From Paractinoplanes brasiliensis (lineage in GTDB: Bacteria > Actinomycetota > Actinomycetes > Mycobacteriales > Micromonosporaceae), in NCBI RefSeq assembly GCF_004362215.1, contig NZ_SNWR01000001.1:372001-436000 (forward strand): a stretch of DNA of 64,000 bases. Reading direction: 5' to 3'. Every line of letters begins with the position of its first letter. Position 1 is the first letter of the stretch. The notes under the pieces were generated by a model, which was not told the origin of the DNA, did not search any database, and saw only the letters and a list, made by a program, of their open reading frames with translations. Position numbers and translations under genes: made by a program. Positions 26,209-34,641 of the stretch are shown in pieces.

Positions 26209-27633
26209 ATGGTGAAGGCGCTGGAGACCCACGCCGCGATCCTCTTCTTCGTGGGCGACCGGGTCTACAAGATGAAGAAGCCTGTCGACCTGGGTTTCCT
26301 GGACTTCCGGGAGCCGGCTGACCGGGCGGCCGTCTGCCGTCGCGAGGTAGAGCTGAACCGGCGGCTGGCCGCCGACGTCTATCTCGGCCTGGCCGAGGTC
26401 CACGGGCCCGACGGGGAGCTCTGCGAGCACCTGGTCGTGATGCGGCGCATGCCGGAGGACCGCCGGCTGTCCACGCTGATCCGCGCGGGCGCGCCGGTGG
26501 ACGATCATCTGCGGCGGCTGGCGCGGCTGCTCGCCCGCTTCCACACCACCGCGGTTCGTGGGCCGGCGATCTCGGCCGAAGGCACCCGCGATGCCCTGCT
26601 CGGCCGATGGGATGCCACCTTCACCCAGCTGCGGCCCTTCCACGGTGGCGTCCTGGACGAAGCGATGGCCGGTGAGGTGGAGGACCGCACCCGGCGGTTC
26701 CTGGCCGGGCGCGAAGCGCTGTTCGCGCTACGCGTGGCGCAGGGCCGGATCGTCGACGGCCACGGCGACCTGATCGCCGACGACGTCTTCTGTCTCGATG
26801 ACGGCCCCCGGCCGCTGGACTGCCTGGAATTCGACGACCGCCTGCGCTTCCTGGACGTGCTCGACGACGCCGCCTTCCTCGCGATGGATGTCGAGCACCT
26901 CGGCGCGGTCGCGCAGGCACAGGCGTTCCTCGACTGGTACGCGGAGTTCAGTGGCGACTGCGCGCCTCAGCCCCTTCGGCATCACTACGTGGCCTACCGC
27001 GCGTTCGTGCGGGCCAAGGTGGCCTGCCTGCGGCACCAGCAGGGCGACCCGTCGGCCGCGGGCGACGTCTTCGCGTACACCGGCCTCGCTCTTCGGCATC
27101 TGCGGGCCGGGACGGTACGGCTGATCCTCGTCGGCGGCGGCCCGGCCACCGGCAAGACGACTCTGGCCGGGGGGATCGCCGACCGGCTGGGTGCGGTCGT
27201 GCTGAGCAGCGACCGCATCCGCAAGGAGACGGCAGGCCTGGCGCCCGGCATGAGCGCCGCCGCCGCGTACCAGAACGGCATCTACACCCGGGAGTGGACC
27301 GACCGCACCTACCGCGAGCTGCTTCGGCGCGCCGAAGAGCTGCTGGAGCGGGGCGAGACCGTGATCCTGGACGCCTCGTGGACGGCGGCCCGGCATCGCG
27401 AGGCAGCCCGCCGGGTCGCGGCGGCCACACACAGCGACCTCCATGAGCTGCGGTGCACGGCCGACCGTGCGACCGTCGTGCAGCGCCTGGCCCACCGTAC
27501 GGGGAGCATGTCCGACGCCGATGCGACCATCGCAGCGGCAATGACGGCCGCCGCCGCGTCCTGGCCCGAGGCCCACCTCATTACCGGGGCGTCGCTGGAT
27601 CAAGCGCTCGCTGTCGTCGAGCCGGCCACGTAG
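26209..27633 (+). CDS. Rv2004c-like protein: phosphotransferase-fold domain plus P-loop kinase
   Basis: This 474-aa protein is collinear with the M. tuberculosis DosR-regulon protein Rv2004c. The N-terminal half is kinase-like (aminoglycoside phosphotransferase fold): VGDRVYKMKKPVDLGFLDFR, VDGHGDLIADDVFCLDDG and LDCLEFDDRLRFLDVLDDAAFL. The C-terminal half is an AAA/gluconate-kinase-like ATPase with Walker A LVGGGPATGKTTLAGGIA and VILDASWTAARHREAARR. The substrate is not known for this family. The RBS before 26209 is weak and the frame stays open upstream; the start is set by alignment to Rv2004c (ETHAAILFFVGDR) and by operator spacing. It converges on the Xre gene. Confidence 0.88.
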   Translation: MVKALETHAAILFFVGDRVYKMKKPVDLGFLDFREPADRAAVCRREVELNRRLAADVYLGLAEVHGPDGELCEHLVVMRRMPEDRRLSTLIRAGAPVDDHLRRLARLLARFHTTAVRGPAISAEGTRDALLGRWDATFTQLRPFHGGVLDEAMAGEVEDRTRRFLAGREALFALRVAQGRIVDGHGDLIADDVFCLDDGPRPLDCLEFDDRLRFLDVLDDAAFLAMDVEHLGAVAQAQAFLDWYAEFSGDCAPQPLRHHYVAYRAFVRAKVACLRHQQGDPSAAGDVFAYTGLALRHLRAGTVRLILVGGGPATGKTTLAGGIADRLGAVVLSSDRIRKETAGLAPGMSAAAAYQNGIYTREWTDRTYRELLRRAEELLERGETVILDASWTAARHREAARRVAAATHSDLHELRCTADRATVVQRLAHRTGSMSDADATIAAAMTAAAASWPEAHLITGASLDQALAVVEPAT

Positions 27634-27691
27634 CACTCCCGGCTCCTTGGCGAGCGTGCACCGGTGACCTGCGTGGCGCCGGCCGGAGGCC

Positions 27692-28024
27692 TCAGCCGTT
27701 TCCGGTCGCCACGAAAGCCAGGTAGACCTCGGTCAGCGCCTGCCGTTGACGTGCGCTCAGCCGCGGATCCGCGGCGATCGCGGTCAGCACCGCCGGCGGT
27801 GCGTCCCACTCGGGACCCGCCTCGGTACGCAGGGCGTCGGCAGTGGTCCGCAGCGACTCGGCGATGGCGTGCAGCACCCTGTCGGAGGGCGCGCGCAGCC
27901 CTCGCTCGATCTGCGACAGGTAGGGCCCGGAGATGCCCACCATGGCCGCGAACTGCCGGATGGGCAGCTCGGCCAGCTCCCGCCGGCGCCGGATGATCTC
28001 ACCCAGGGCCGGACCCACGCTCAT
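27692..28024 (-). CDS. Xre-family HTH transcriptional regulator
   Basis: This 110-aa protein has an N-terminal Cro/CI-type helix-turn-helix (GEIIRRRRELAELPIRQFAAMVGISGPYLSQIERGLRAPS). A short helical C-terminus (SARQRQALTEVYLAFV) may serve dimerisation. It has no sensor domain. Its start overlaps the patatin stop (ATGA), so it is the second gene of a two-gene operon and a candidate regulator of lipase or storage-lipid turnover. No operator specific to it is seen. Confidence 0.88.
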   Translation of the reverse strand: MSVGPALGEIIRRRRELAELPIRQFAAMVGISGPYLSQIERGLRAPSDRVLHAIAESLRTTADALRTEAGPEWDAPPAVLTAIAADPRLSARQRQALTEVYLAFVATGNG

Positions 28025-28968
28025 CGGGCGCCGGCTCCGGCCAGCGCGGCCGGGACGGTTGCCTGCGCGGTCCGCAGGACGTCGTGACGCCGCCGCCCGT
28101 CCATGAGGTTGATCCCCAGGGCGCGCAGGTCGTCGTGGCCGGGGGTGATCACCGTGACCCGGGCGCCCGAACGCTCGACCTTGCGCCGCTCGAGGCTGAC
28201 CTGGGCGGCGAAGACCTGGCGCAGGGCGCGCTCGACCCGCCAGGACGGCCTGATCGGCCGGTCGGTCGAGTAGCTGGCCATCGGCGCCAGCACGTACACC
28301 TCGTCGAGCCGCTGCCCTTGCAGAAGATCGAGCGAGACGACCGAGCGCACTCCCCCGTCGACGTACCGGCGGTCGCCGATCACCGCCGGTGAGTGCCAGC
28401 CGGGTATGGAGCAGGAGGCGACGACGGCGTCGGGCAGGGGGACCTGAGGGCTGCCGGGACGACCGAAGACGACACGCCGCCCGCGCTCGTAGTCGACTCC
28501 GACGATCCAGGTGTCCCGCTCGGGCCAGTGGTGCGGGTCGTGGCTCACCATCGTCTCGAGGTAACGGCGCAGAGTGTGGTGTTGCGCCCGCCCCTGAGGG
28601 ACGAAAGCGCTGGCCAGCGCCCGGGGATGAACGCTGTGCGGTGCCAGGGCGGCGGTGGCCAGCATCCGGGCCGACCCGAAGCGTACGCGCGGCGGCGGAG
28701 GGAGGCGTCCGGAGTCGTGCTGGAACTCGTGGGCGCCGGGCAGGTGGTCCTCCCCCTCACCCAGTTGATGCGCGACCAGCTGGGCGGGCGTGAGACCGAG
28801 CCGCAGCGCGGCCGCCACGATGCTGCCGGCGCTCGTGCCGACGATGACGTCGCACTCGCCCAGTGGCCGGCCGATGCGGTCCTCGAGCGCCGCCAGCCCG
28901 CCGATCATCCAGGCCGCTCCCAGAATGCCGCCACCGCCGAGCACCAGGCCCACCCGTTCACCGCTCAT
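28021..28968 (-). CDS. Patatin-like phospholipase / acylhydrolase
   Basis: This 315-aa patatin-fold lipase has an oxyanion glycine run near residues 10-17 (LVLGGGGILGAAW). The nucleophile Ser46 is in VIVGTSAGSIVAAAL, and the catalytic Asp is in RRYVDGGVRSVVSLDLL. The family hydrolyses phospholipids or neutral lipids with a Ser-Asp dyad. ATG 28968 is preferred, with AGGGATGG upstream; ATG 28980 is possible and adds four residues. It diverges from the diacylglycerol acyltransferase, so lipid breakdown and synthesis genes share one control region with a DosR-like palindrome. Confidence 0.9.
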   Translation of the reverse strand: MSGERVGLVLGGGGILGAAWMIGGLAALEDRIGRPLGECDVIVGTSAGSIVAAALRLGLTPAQLVAHQLGEGEDHLPGAHEFQHDSGRLPPPPRVRFGSARMLATAALAPHSVHPRALASAFVPQGRAQHHTLRRYLETMVSHDPHHWPERDTWIVGVDYERGRRVVFGRPGSPQVPLPDAVVASCSIPGWHSPAVIGDRRYVDGGVRSVVSLDLLQGQRLDEVYVLAPMASYSTDRPIRPSWRVERALRQVFAAQVSLERRKVERSGARVTVITPGHDDLRALGINLMDGRRRHDVLRTAQATVPAALAGAGAR

Positions 28969-29046
28969 ACCGCTCACCATCCCTGTGATCCAAGGCACAT
29001 GGTGCCACGGTCGGCGGGCCCGCGACCACGTCCGGATCCCCCGCAC

Positions 29047-29060
29047 GGGCCGTTCGACCC
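29047..29060. promoter_or_regulatory. DosR-like operator, lipase/acyltransferase divergent region
   Basis: The core GGGCC-GTTC-GACCC lies 64 nt upstream of GTG 29125 and 78 nt from the patatin start. Confidence 0.5.
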
Positions 29061-29124
29061 TGGTGACGGCTGCCCGGCCGTCGCGACCGTGGAGACATAC
29101 GTCCGCGCCCCGAAGGAGGCCACG

Positions 29125-30558
29125 GTGGACTACCTGAGCCCGTTGGACACGTCTTTTCTGGACGCCGAGGACGAAGACCCGCATGCGTCGCTGGCCATCG
29201 CGTCCGTGGCCGTGCTCGACGGCCCGGCGCCCACCCAGTCCGAGTTCGCCACGGCGATCCGCGGCCGCCTGGCGCTCGTGCCCCGCTACCGGCAGAAGGT
29301 CCGCCGGGTCCCGCTGAATCTCGGACGACCGGTCTGGGTCGACGATCCCGACTTCGACCTGGACTTCCACCTGCGGCGCACCGCCCTGGCCGAACCCGGC
29401 GGCGACGCCGCCCTGGAACGGCTGATCGGCCGCGTGATGTCCCAGCGGCTGGACCGTGATCGGCCGTTGTGGGAGGACTGGCTGGTCGAGGGCCTGCCGG
29501 AAGGACGGTGGGCCGTCATCTCCAAGGTGCACCACTGCATGATCGACGGGGTGACCGGCAACGAGTTGTACCGGCTGATCTGCGACAACAGCCCCAAACC
29601 GCGGCGGCCGGCGCCCGACCGGTGGCGGCCCGCAACCCCCTACGACGACCTCGATCTCACCCTCGACGCGCTCGGCCAGCTCGCACGCATCCCCTTCGAC
29701 CAGGCCCGGTGGCTCGCCGGCGCCCTGCGCGAGCCGGTCCGCGCCACCCGGCAGATCGGCGCCCTGGCCCGCGGCGCGGCGGCCCTCGCCGGAGCTTTCG
29801 TTCCCGCGCCGGCGACGTCTCTGGCCGGGCCGCTCGGCCGCGCCCGCCGCTACGCGGTGGCCCGCATCCCGCTCGACGAGATAAGCGCGGTCGCCCGGGC
29901 GCACGAGGTGACGATCAACGACGTCTATCTGGCCGCCGTCGCCGGGGCGCTGCGCCGGCTGATGCTCCAGCGGGGCGAGGAGCCGCGAGCGGGGGTCATC
30001 CGGACCCTGGTGCCGGTCAACGTCCGGACCGAGGATGCCCGGCACGTCTTCGACAACCGCGTGGCGTCGCTCCTGGTCGACCTGCCCGTGGAGGTCGAGG
30101 ACGGCGCCGACCGGCTCCGGGCCGTTCACGAACGAGTCGCGGCGCTGCGGGCCCGGCACGAGGTGGAGGCCGGCGTGGCCTTGGTCGCCGTGGCGGAGAA
30201 GGAGCCTTTCGCGGCGGTATCGCTGGTCGTCCGCACCGCGCTGAGGCTCTCGCAGCGGGGGCTGGCCACGGTGACCACGAACGTGCCCGGGCCGCCCGCG
30301 CCGCTCTACATTCTGGGCCGGCCGATCCGCGAGATCCTGCCGTACGTTCCGATCGCCGAGCGGCTGCGCATCGGCGTCGCGGTCATGTCCTTCGCGGGTC
30401 AGGCCGCTCTGGGAGTGACCACCGACTTCGCCACGGTGCCCGAGACCGGCGACATCGCGGACGCGATCGTCGACGAAGTACGGCTGCTGGCGCCGGCGCC
30501 GGTGGCACGGCCCCGCAAACGCGCCACGGCCGGCGCCCGCAACGCCGAACTCACTTGA
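29125..30558 (+). CDS. Wax ester synthase / diacylglycerol acyltransferase (Tgs family)
   Basis: This 477-aa WS/DGAT enzyme transfers acyl-CoA to diacylglycerol or a fatty alcohol. It opens with YLSPLDTSFLDAEDEDPHASLAIASVAVLDG and has the catalytic HHxxxDG at His136-His137/Asp141 (KVHHCMIDGVTGNELY). The conserved tail region has TTNVPGPPAPLYILGRPI. GTG 29125 follows AAGGAGG. In M. tuberculosis the DosR-controlled member tgs1 makes triacylglycerol in dormant cells. The operator at 29047, the fatty acyl-CoA ligase right after it and the plsB-plsC pair upstream all support a storage-lipid role here. Confidence 0.95.
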   Translation: MDYLSPLDTSFLDAEDEDPHASLAIASVAVLDGPAPTQSEFATAIRGRLALVPRYRQKVRRVPLNLGRPVWVDDPDFDLDFHLRRTALAEPGGDAALERLIGRVMSQRLDRDRPLWEDWLVEGLPEGRWAVISKVHHCMIDGVTGNELYRLICDNSPKPRRPAPDRWRPATPYDDLDLTLDALGQLARIPFDQARWLAGALREPVRATRQIGALARGAAALAGAFVPAPATSLAGPLGRARRYAVARIPLDEISAVARAHEVTINDVYLAAVAGALRRLMLQRGEEPRAGVIRTLVPVNVRTEDARHVFDNRVASLLVDLPVEVEDGADRLRAVHERVAALRARHEVEAGVALVAVAEKEPFAAVSLVVRTALRLSQRGLATVTTNVPGPPAPLYILGRPIREILPYVPIAERLRIGVAVMSFAGQAALGVTTDFATVPETGDIADAIVDEVRLLAPAPVARPRKRATAGARNAELT

Positions 30559-30588
30559 CTCACTCATCTGGAGAAGAGGTGGACGGCC

Positions 30589-32094
30589 ATGCTCAACCTG
30601 GCCGTGATCCTGCGCGAATCAGCGACGTCGCGTCCCAAGGCCCCGGCTCTGCTGCATGACGGAGGAACGATCACCTACGGCGAACTGGACGCCCGCTCCG
30701 ACGCCGTCGCCGCGGCGCTCCAGGCGCGCGGGATCGGTCCCGGAGATCCGGTGGCCCTGCAGGCGCCCAACATCCCCGAGTTCCCCGTCGCCTACTTCGG
30801 CATCCTCAAGACCGGTGCGGTGGTGGTGCCGCTCAACGTGCTCCTGCGCGCTCCGGAGGTGGCGCATCAGCTTCGCGACTCCGGCGCCCGCATCCTCATC
30901 ACCTGGGCCGCGGTGGCTGACGAGGCCGCGAGAGCCGCCGCCGAGGCCGCAGTGCCGGACGTGTACGTGATCAACGCCGCGGCGGACAGTCCCGGACGGC
31001 CCTTCACCGACCTCACCGTGCCCGTCGCCGGTCCCTTCCCGCTGGCCGAGCGCTCCCCCGGCGACGTCGCCGCGATCGTCTACACCTCGGGGACGACCGG
31101 GCTGCCGAAGGGGGCCGAACTCACGCACTTCCAGATGTACATGAACGCCGACATTCCGGGCCGCCTGTTCGAGATCAAGGCCGAGGACGTGGTTCTCACC
31201 GTCCTCCCGCTGTTCCACGTGTACGGGATGTCGAGCGCGATGAACCTCGGTATCCGCTTCGGCTGCGCACTGTCCCTGGTACCCCGCTTCACGCCCGAGA
31301 AGGTGCTCGCGGCGATCGAACGGGACCGGGCGACCATCTTCGACGGCGTGCCCACCATGTTCGGCGCCCTGGTGGCCTACGCCGAGGACCATGAGTGTGA
31401 CACCTCGTCGCTGCGGGTCTGCGTCTCCGGCGGCGACGCCATCCCGGCGCATGTCTTCGACGCCTTCGAGCAGCGGTTCCACGTGCCGATCCTGGAGGGC
31501 TACGGGATGACGGAGACCGCCTCCACCATCACCTTCAACCCCAGCCCCGACGACCGCCGGCCGTACAGCGTGGGCAAGCCCGTCTGGGGTGTGGAGGTGC
31601 AGGTGTGGGACAGCGAGGGCAGGCGCATGCCACCCGGCCGCAACCACGTCGGCGAGTTCGTCACCCGGGGATATCAGACGATGCGGGCCTATCACGGGCA
31701 CCCGAGCGCCACCGCCGAGGCGTTCGAGGGCGGCTGGTTCCACACCGGGGACCTCGGGTACGCCGACGCCGACGGTTTCCTGTTCATCGTCGACCGCAAG
31801 AAGGAACTGATCATCCGGGGCGGCTACAACGTCTATCCGAGGGAGGTGGAGGAAATCCTCTACCACCATCCGGGCGTGCGCGAGGCAGCCGTGGTCGGGG
31901 TGCCCGACGAGCGGCTGGGCCAGGAGGTCAAGGCCATCATCGTCACCAGGCCGGGCCACACGCTCACCGCCGGCGAGATCGTCGAGTACTGCCGGGAACG
32001 GGTGGCCGCCTACAAGTATCCGCGGCTGGTCGAATTCCGCGACGCGCTTCCGCTCACGGGCACCGGCAAGGTGCTGAAAAAGGATCTGGTGTAA
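30589..32094 (+). CDS. Long-chain fatty acid-CoA ligase (FadD type)
   Basis: This 501-aa ANL-superfamily enzyme activates a fatty acid through an acyl-AMP to acyl-CoA. It has P-loop VYTSGTTGLPKGAELTH, A5 motif EGYGMTETAS, A7-A8 region GWFHTGDLGYADADGFLFIVDRKK and GYNVYPREVEEILYHHP. The catalytic C-terminal lysine is in TGTGKVLKKDLV. It begins 30 nt after the acyltransferase gene and would supply it with acyl-CoA, for example from fatty acids released by the patatin lipase. Chain-length preference cannot be read from the sequence. Confidence 0.93.
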   Translation: MLNLAVILRESATSRPKAPALLHDGGTITYGELDARSDAVAAALQARGIGPGDPVALQAPNIPEFPVAYFGILKTGAVVVPLNVLLRAPEVAHQLRDSGARILITWAAVADEAARAAAEAAVPDVYVINAAADSPGRPFTDLTVPVAGPFPLAERSPGDVAAIVYTSGTTGLPKGAELTHFQMYMNADIPGRLFEIKAEDVVLTVLPLFHVYGMSSAMNLGIRFGCALSLVPRFTPEKVLAAIERDRATIFDGVPTMFGALVAYAEDHECDTSSLRVCVSGGDAIPAHVFDAFEQRFHVPILEGYGMTETASTITFNPSPDDRRPYSVGKPVWGVEVQVWDSEGRRMPPGRNHVGEFVTRGYQTMRAYHGHPSATAEAFEGGWFHTGDLGYADADGFLFIVDRKKELIIRGGYNVYPREVEEILYHHPGVREAAVVGVPDERLGQEVKAIIVTRPGHTLTAGEIVEYCRERVAAYKYPRLVEFRDALPLTGTGKVLKKDLV

Positions 32095-32133
32095 GCGGGA
32101 CGCGGACCCGCGCATCACATGGCACAACCATTC

Positions 32134-32147
32134 GGGACTTTTGATAC
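32134..32147. promoter_or_regulatory. Weak DosR-like half site
   Basis: GGGAC-TTTT-GATAC has only the left arm conserved. It lies 36 nt before the small membrane protein at 32184. Confidence 0.25.
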
Positions 32148-32183
32148 GTGCGCCTTCACCCGGCCGCCGAATAGCGTCGAATT

Positions 32184-32462
32184 ATGAAGCGACGACCGCA
32201 CCCTGACAGCGATTCCGTCCCCCGCGCGGTCGGCCGGGTGGCGGGACGCGTGCATCTCGGGCCGGCGGTCGGGCGTGTGCCGCCGATCGAGCGGGCCCAC
32301 ACCGAGATAACGCATCTCGACGAGCCACCGAAACCGGTTTTCGCCGACACCTCCGGCATCCGCCACAGACGTTTGAGGCGGGTCTCGTACGCGGTCGCCG
32401 CCCTCCTCCTGACCGTGCTCCTCGCCTTCTGGATCAGCCAGCTGAGCGGCGCATGGCGATGA
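32184..32462 (+). CDS. Small membrane protein upstream of deacetylase-glycosyltransferase
   Basis: This 92-aa protein has a long basic cytoplasmic N-terminus and one C-terminal membrane helix (RRVSYAVAALLLTVLLAFWISQL). It overlaps the large downstream gene by ATGA and is therefore co-translated with it. I recognise no family. Coupling to a polysaccharide synthase suggests an accessory or stability role. Confidence 0.75.
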   Translation: MKRRPHPDSDSVPRAVGRVAGRVHLGPAVGRVPPIERAHTEITHLDEPPKPVFADTSGIRHRRLRRVSYAVAALLLTVLLAFWISQLSGAWR

Positions 32463-34633
32463 GCATCTATCAGGGCCGTCGCTCGTTCCCGCCTGGCGCC
32501 GCGCCGGACGCGGTTCCCGCGCCACGCCGCCGGGGCCCGCGCCTGCTCGCGCTGATCTTGCTGGTCGTGCTGGGGTTGCTCGCGAACATGCTGCTCGTCG
32601 AGGCCTACCTGCGCAACGACTTCGCCCCGGACAGCGAGCCCGGGCAGCAACAGACGGCGGAGAATGTGCCGGACGCGATCTCGTACGGCGGGCCGGTCAT
32701 CGACGCTTCCGGCGCACAGCCGCACTCGTACCGGATGCCGGCGCGGACCATCGCGCTCACGTTCGACGACGGGCCGGATCCGCGCTGGACGCCAAGCATC
32801 CTGGATGTGCTGCACCGGCATCGCGCGCAGGGCACCTTCTTCGTCCTCGGCTCGCTCGTCGTCAACAACCCGGAGATCACCAGGCGGATGGTCCGCGAAG
32901 GGCACGAGATCGGTGTGCACACCTTCACCCATCCCCGGGTCTCGGCCCTGCCCGCCTGGCTGAGGGGTCTTGAGCACTCGGCGACGCAGGGTGCGATCGC
33001 CTACACGACCGGGCGATCCACGTCGCTCTACCGTCCGCCGTACTCCTCGACGGCCGGGGCGCTGGACGACAGCGACATGCCCACTCTGCGGGAAACCGCA
33101 CGTCAGGGATACCTGACCGTGCTGAATGACCTCGACAGCGAGGACTGGCAGCGGCCCGGTGTCCCGGCCGTCCTCCGCAACGCGACGCCCGGTGACGGCG
33201 CGGGAGCCATCATCCTCTTCCACGACGCCGGTGGCGACCGGTCACAGACCGTCGCGGCCCTGGACCAGCTCATCCCTCGGCTGCAAGCGCAGGGTTACCG
33301 CTTCACCACGGTCTCCGCCGCTCTCGCGGGGCGGGTCCCGGACGCCAACTCACCGGCCGGGTTCACCCAGAAGTCCCGCGGCTGGGCGCTGGTGTGGATG
33401 GTTCGCATCGCGGGCTGGACGCTGGCGTTCCTGTGGCTCCTGCTGTTCGCCGCGGGTCTGCTGTTTCTGGGCCGGACACTGCTGGTTGTGGTCACGGCCC
33501 TGCGTCACGCGCGGCAGCGGCGATCACCCGCCTGGAGCTGGGGTCCGCCGGTGAACGACCCGGTGACCATCGTCGTGCCCGCGTTCAACGAGGCCACGAC
33601 GATCGCACCCGCCGTACGGTCCTTGGCCCGCTCGGTGCATCCCGGTGTCGAGGTCGTCGTGGTCGACGACGCGTCCACCGACGGGACCGGGGACGTCGTG
33701 AACGGACTGCGTCTCGGCAACGTCCGGGTGGTGCGCACCCCCTCGGGCGGCAAGGCAGCGGCGCTCAACACCGGGGTGGCTTTCGCGCGCAACGACCTGA
33801 TCGTCATGGTGGACGCCGACACGGTGGTGGAGCCGGAAGCCATCCACCGGCTCGTGCAACCTTTCGCCGACCCCACGGTCGGCGCCGTCTCGGGCAACGT
33901 GAAGGTGGGCAACCGGCAGGGGTTGCTGGGCATCTGGCAGCACATCGAGTACGTCGTCGGGTTCAATCTGGACCGGCGCCTGTACGACGTGCTCGGCTGC
34001 ATACCGACCGTTCCGGGAGCCCTGGGCGCGTTCCGGCGCCGGGCCGTGTACGACGCCGGCGGTCTGCAGGTCGACACGCTGGCCGAGGACACCGATCTGA
34101 CCATCGCCGTGCACCGGGCGGGCTGGCGTGTGGTGTTCGAGGAGTCGGCGCGCGCCTGGACGGAGGCTCCGACCGGGCTACGGCAGCTCTGGCGCCAGCG
34201 GTACCGATGGAGCTTCGGCACGATGCAGGCGTTGTGGAAACACCGTCACGCGGTGGTGGAGAGGGGTCCCTCGGGCCGCTTCGGGCGACGCGGGCTTCTG
34301 CTGGTCACCGTGTTCAGCGTGCTGCTTCCGATGCTGGCGCCCCTGCTCGACATCATGGCGGTCTACGGGCTCGTCTTCCTCGACCGCTGGGCGGCGATGA
34401 TCGGGTGGCTGTCGATGATGGCGATCCAGTTCGCGACCTCCGCGGTCGCCTTCCGCCTGGACCGTGAGCCGCTGCGGCCCCTGTGGACGCTGCCGCTGCA
34501 GCAGGTGTTCTACCGCCAGCTGATGTATCTGGTTCTGCTGCACTCGGGTCTGACGGCGCTGTCAGGTCGTCGGCTGCAATGGCAGAAGCTCCGTCGCACC
34601 GGCGAGGTGACCCGCCCTGCCCCGGCCGGGTGA
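32459..34633 (+). CDS. Polysaccharide deacetylase-glycosyltransferase 2 fusion (membrane)
   Basis: This 724-aa protein (726 if ATG 32453 is used) has an N-terminal signal-anchor (LALILLVVLGLLANMLLVEA). An extracellular NodB deacetylase domain follows (IALTFDDGPDPRWTPSILDVL, HEIGVHTFTHP). Membrane segments near 320-345 lead to a cytoplasmic family-2 glycosyltransferase (VTIVVPAFNEATTIAPAV, VVDDASTDGTGDVV, MVDADTVV, QRYRW). Three or four helices lie at the C-terminus. Such fusions make and trim beta-linked amino-sugar polymers of the poly-N-acetylglucosamine or chitin-oligomer kind. The product is not determined. A cell-envelope or matrix change on entry to dormancy would fit. Confidence 0.92.
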   Translation: MSIYQGRRSFPPGAAPDAVPAPRRRGPRLLALILLVVLGLLANMLLVEAYLRNDFAPDSEPGQQQTAENVPDAISYGGPVIDASGAQPHSYRMPARTIALTFDDGPDPRWTPSILDVLHRHRAQGTFFVLGSLVVNNPEITRRMVREGHEIGVHTFTHPRVSALPAWLRGLEHSATQGAIAYTTGRSTSLYRPPYSSTAGALDDSDMPTLRETARQGYLTVLNDLDSEDWQRPGVPAVLRNATPGDGAGAIILFHDAGGDRSQTVAALDQLIPRLQAQGYRFTTVSAALAGRVPDANSPAGFTQKSRGWALVWMVRIAGWTLAFLWLLLFAAGLLFLGRTLLVVVTALRHARQRRSPAWSWGPPVNDPVTIVVPAFNEATTIAPAVRSLARSVHPGVEVVVVDDASTDGTGDVVNGLRLGNVRVVRTPSGGKAAALNTGVAFARNDLIVMVDADTVVEPEAIHRLVQPFADPTVGAVSGNVKVGNRQGLLGIWQHIEYVVGFNLDRRLYDVLGCIPTVPGALGAFRRRAVYDAGGLQVDTLAEDTDLTIAVHRAGWRVVFEESARAWTEAPTGLRQLWRQRYRWSFGTMQALWKHRHAVVERGPSGRFGRRGLLLVTVFSVLLPMLAPLLDIMAVYGLVFLDRWAAMIGWLSMMAIQFATSAVAFRLDREPLRPLWTLPLQQVFYRQLMYLVLLHSGLTALSGRRLQWQKLRRTGEVTRPAPAG

Positions 34634-34641
34634 CGCGCCCT

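Noticed and set aside
28021..30567. 848-codon leftward frame spanning the patatin gene and the whole antisense of the acyltransferase gene
   Set aside because: Only its last 315 codons resemble a protein family (patatin). The rest is the low-complexity complement of a clear WS/DGAT gene; the real start is near 28968.
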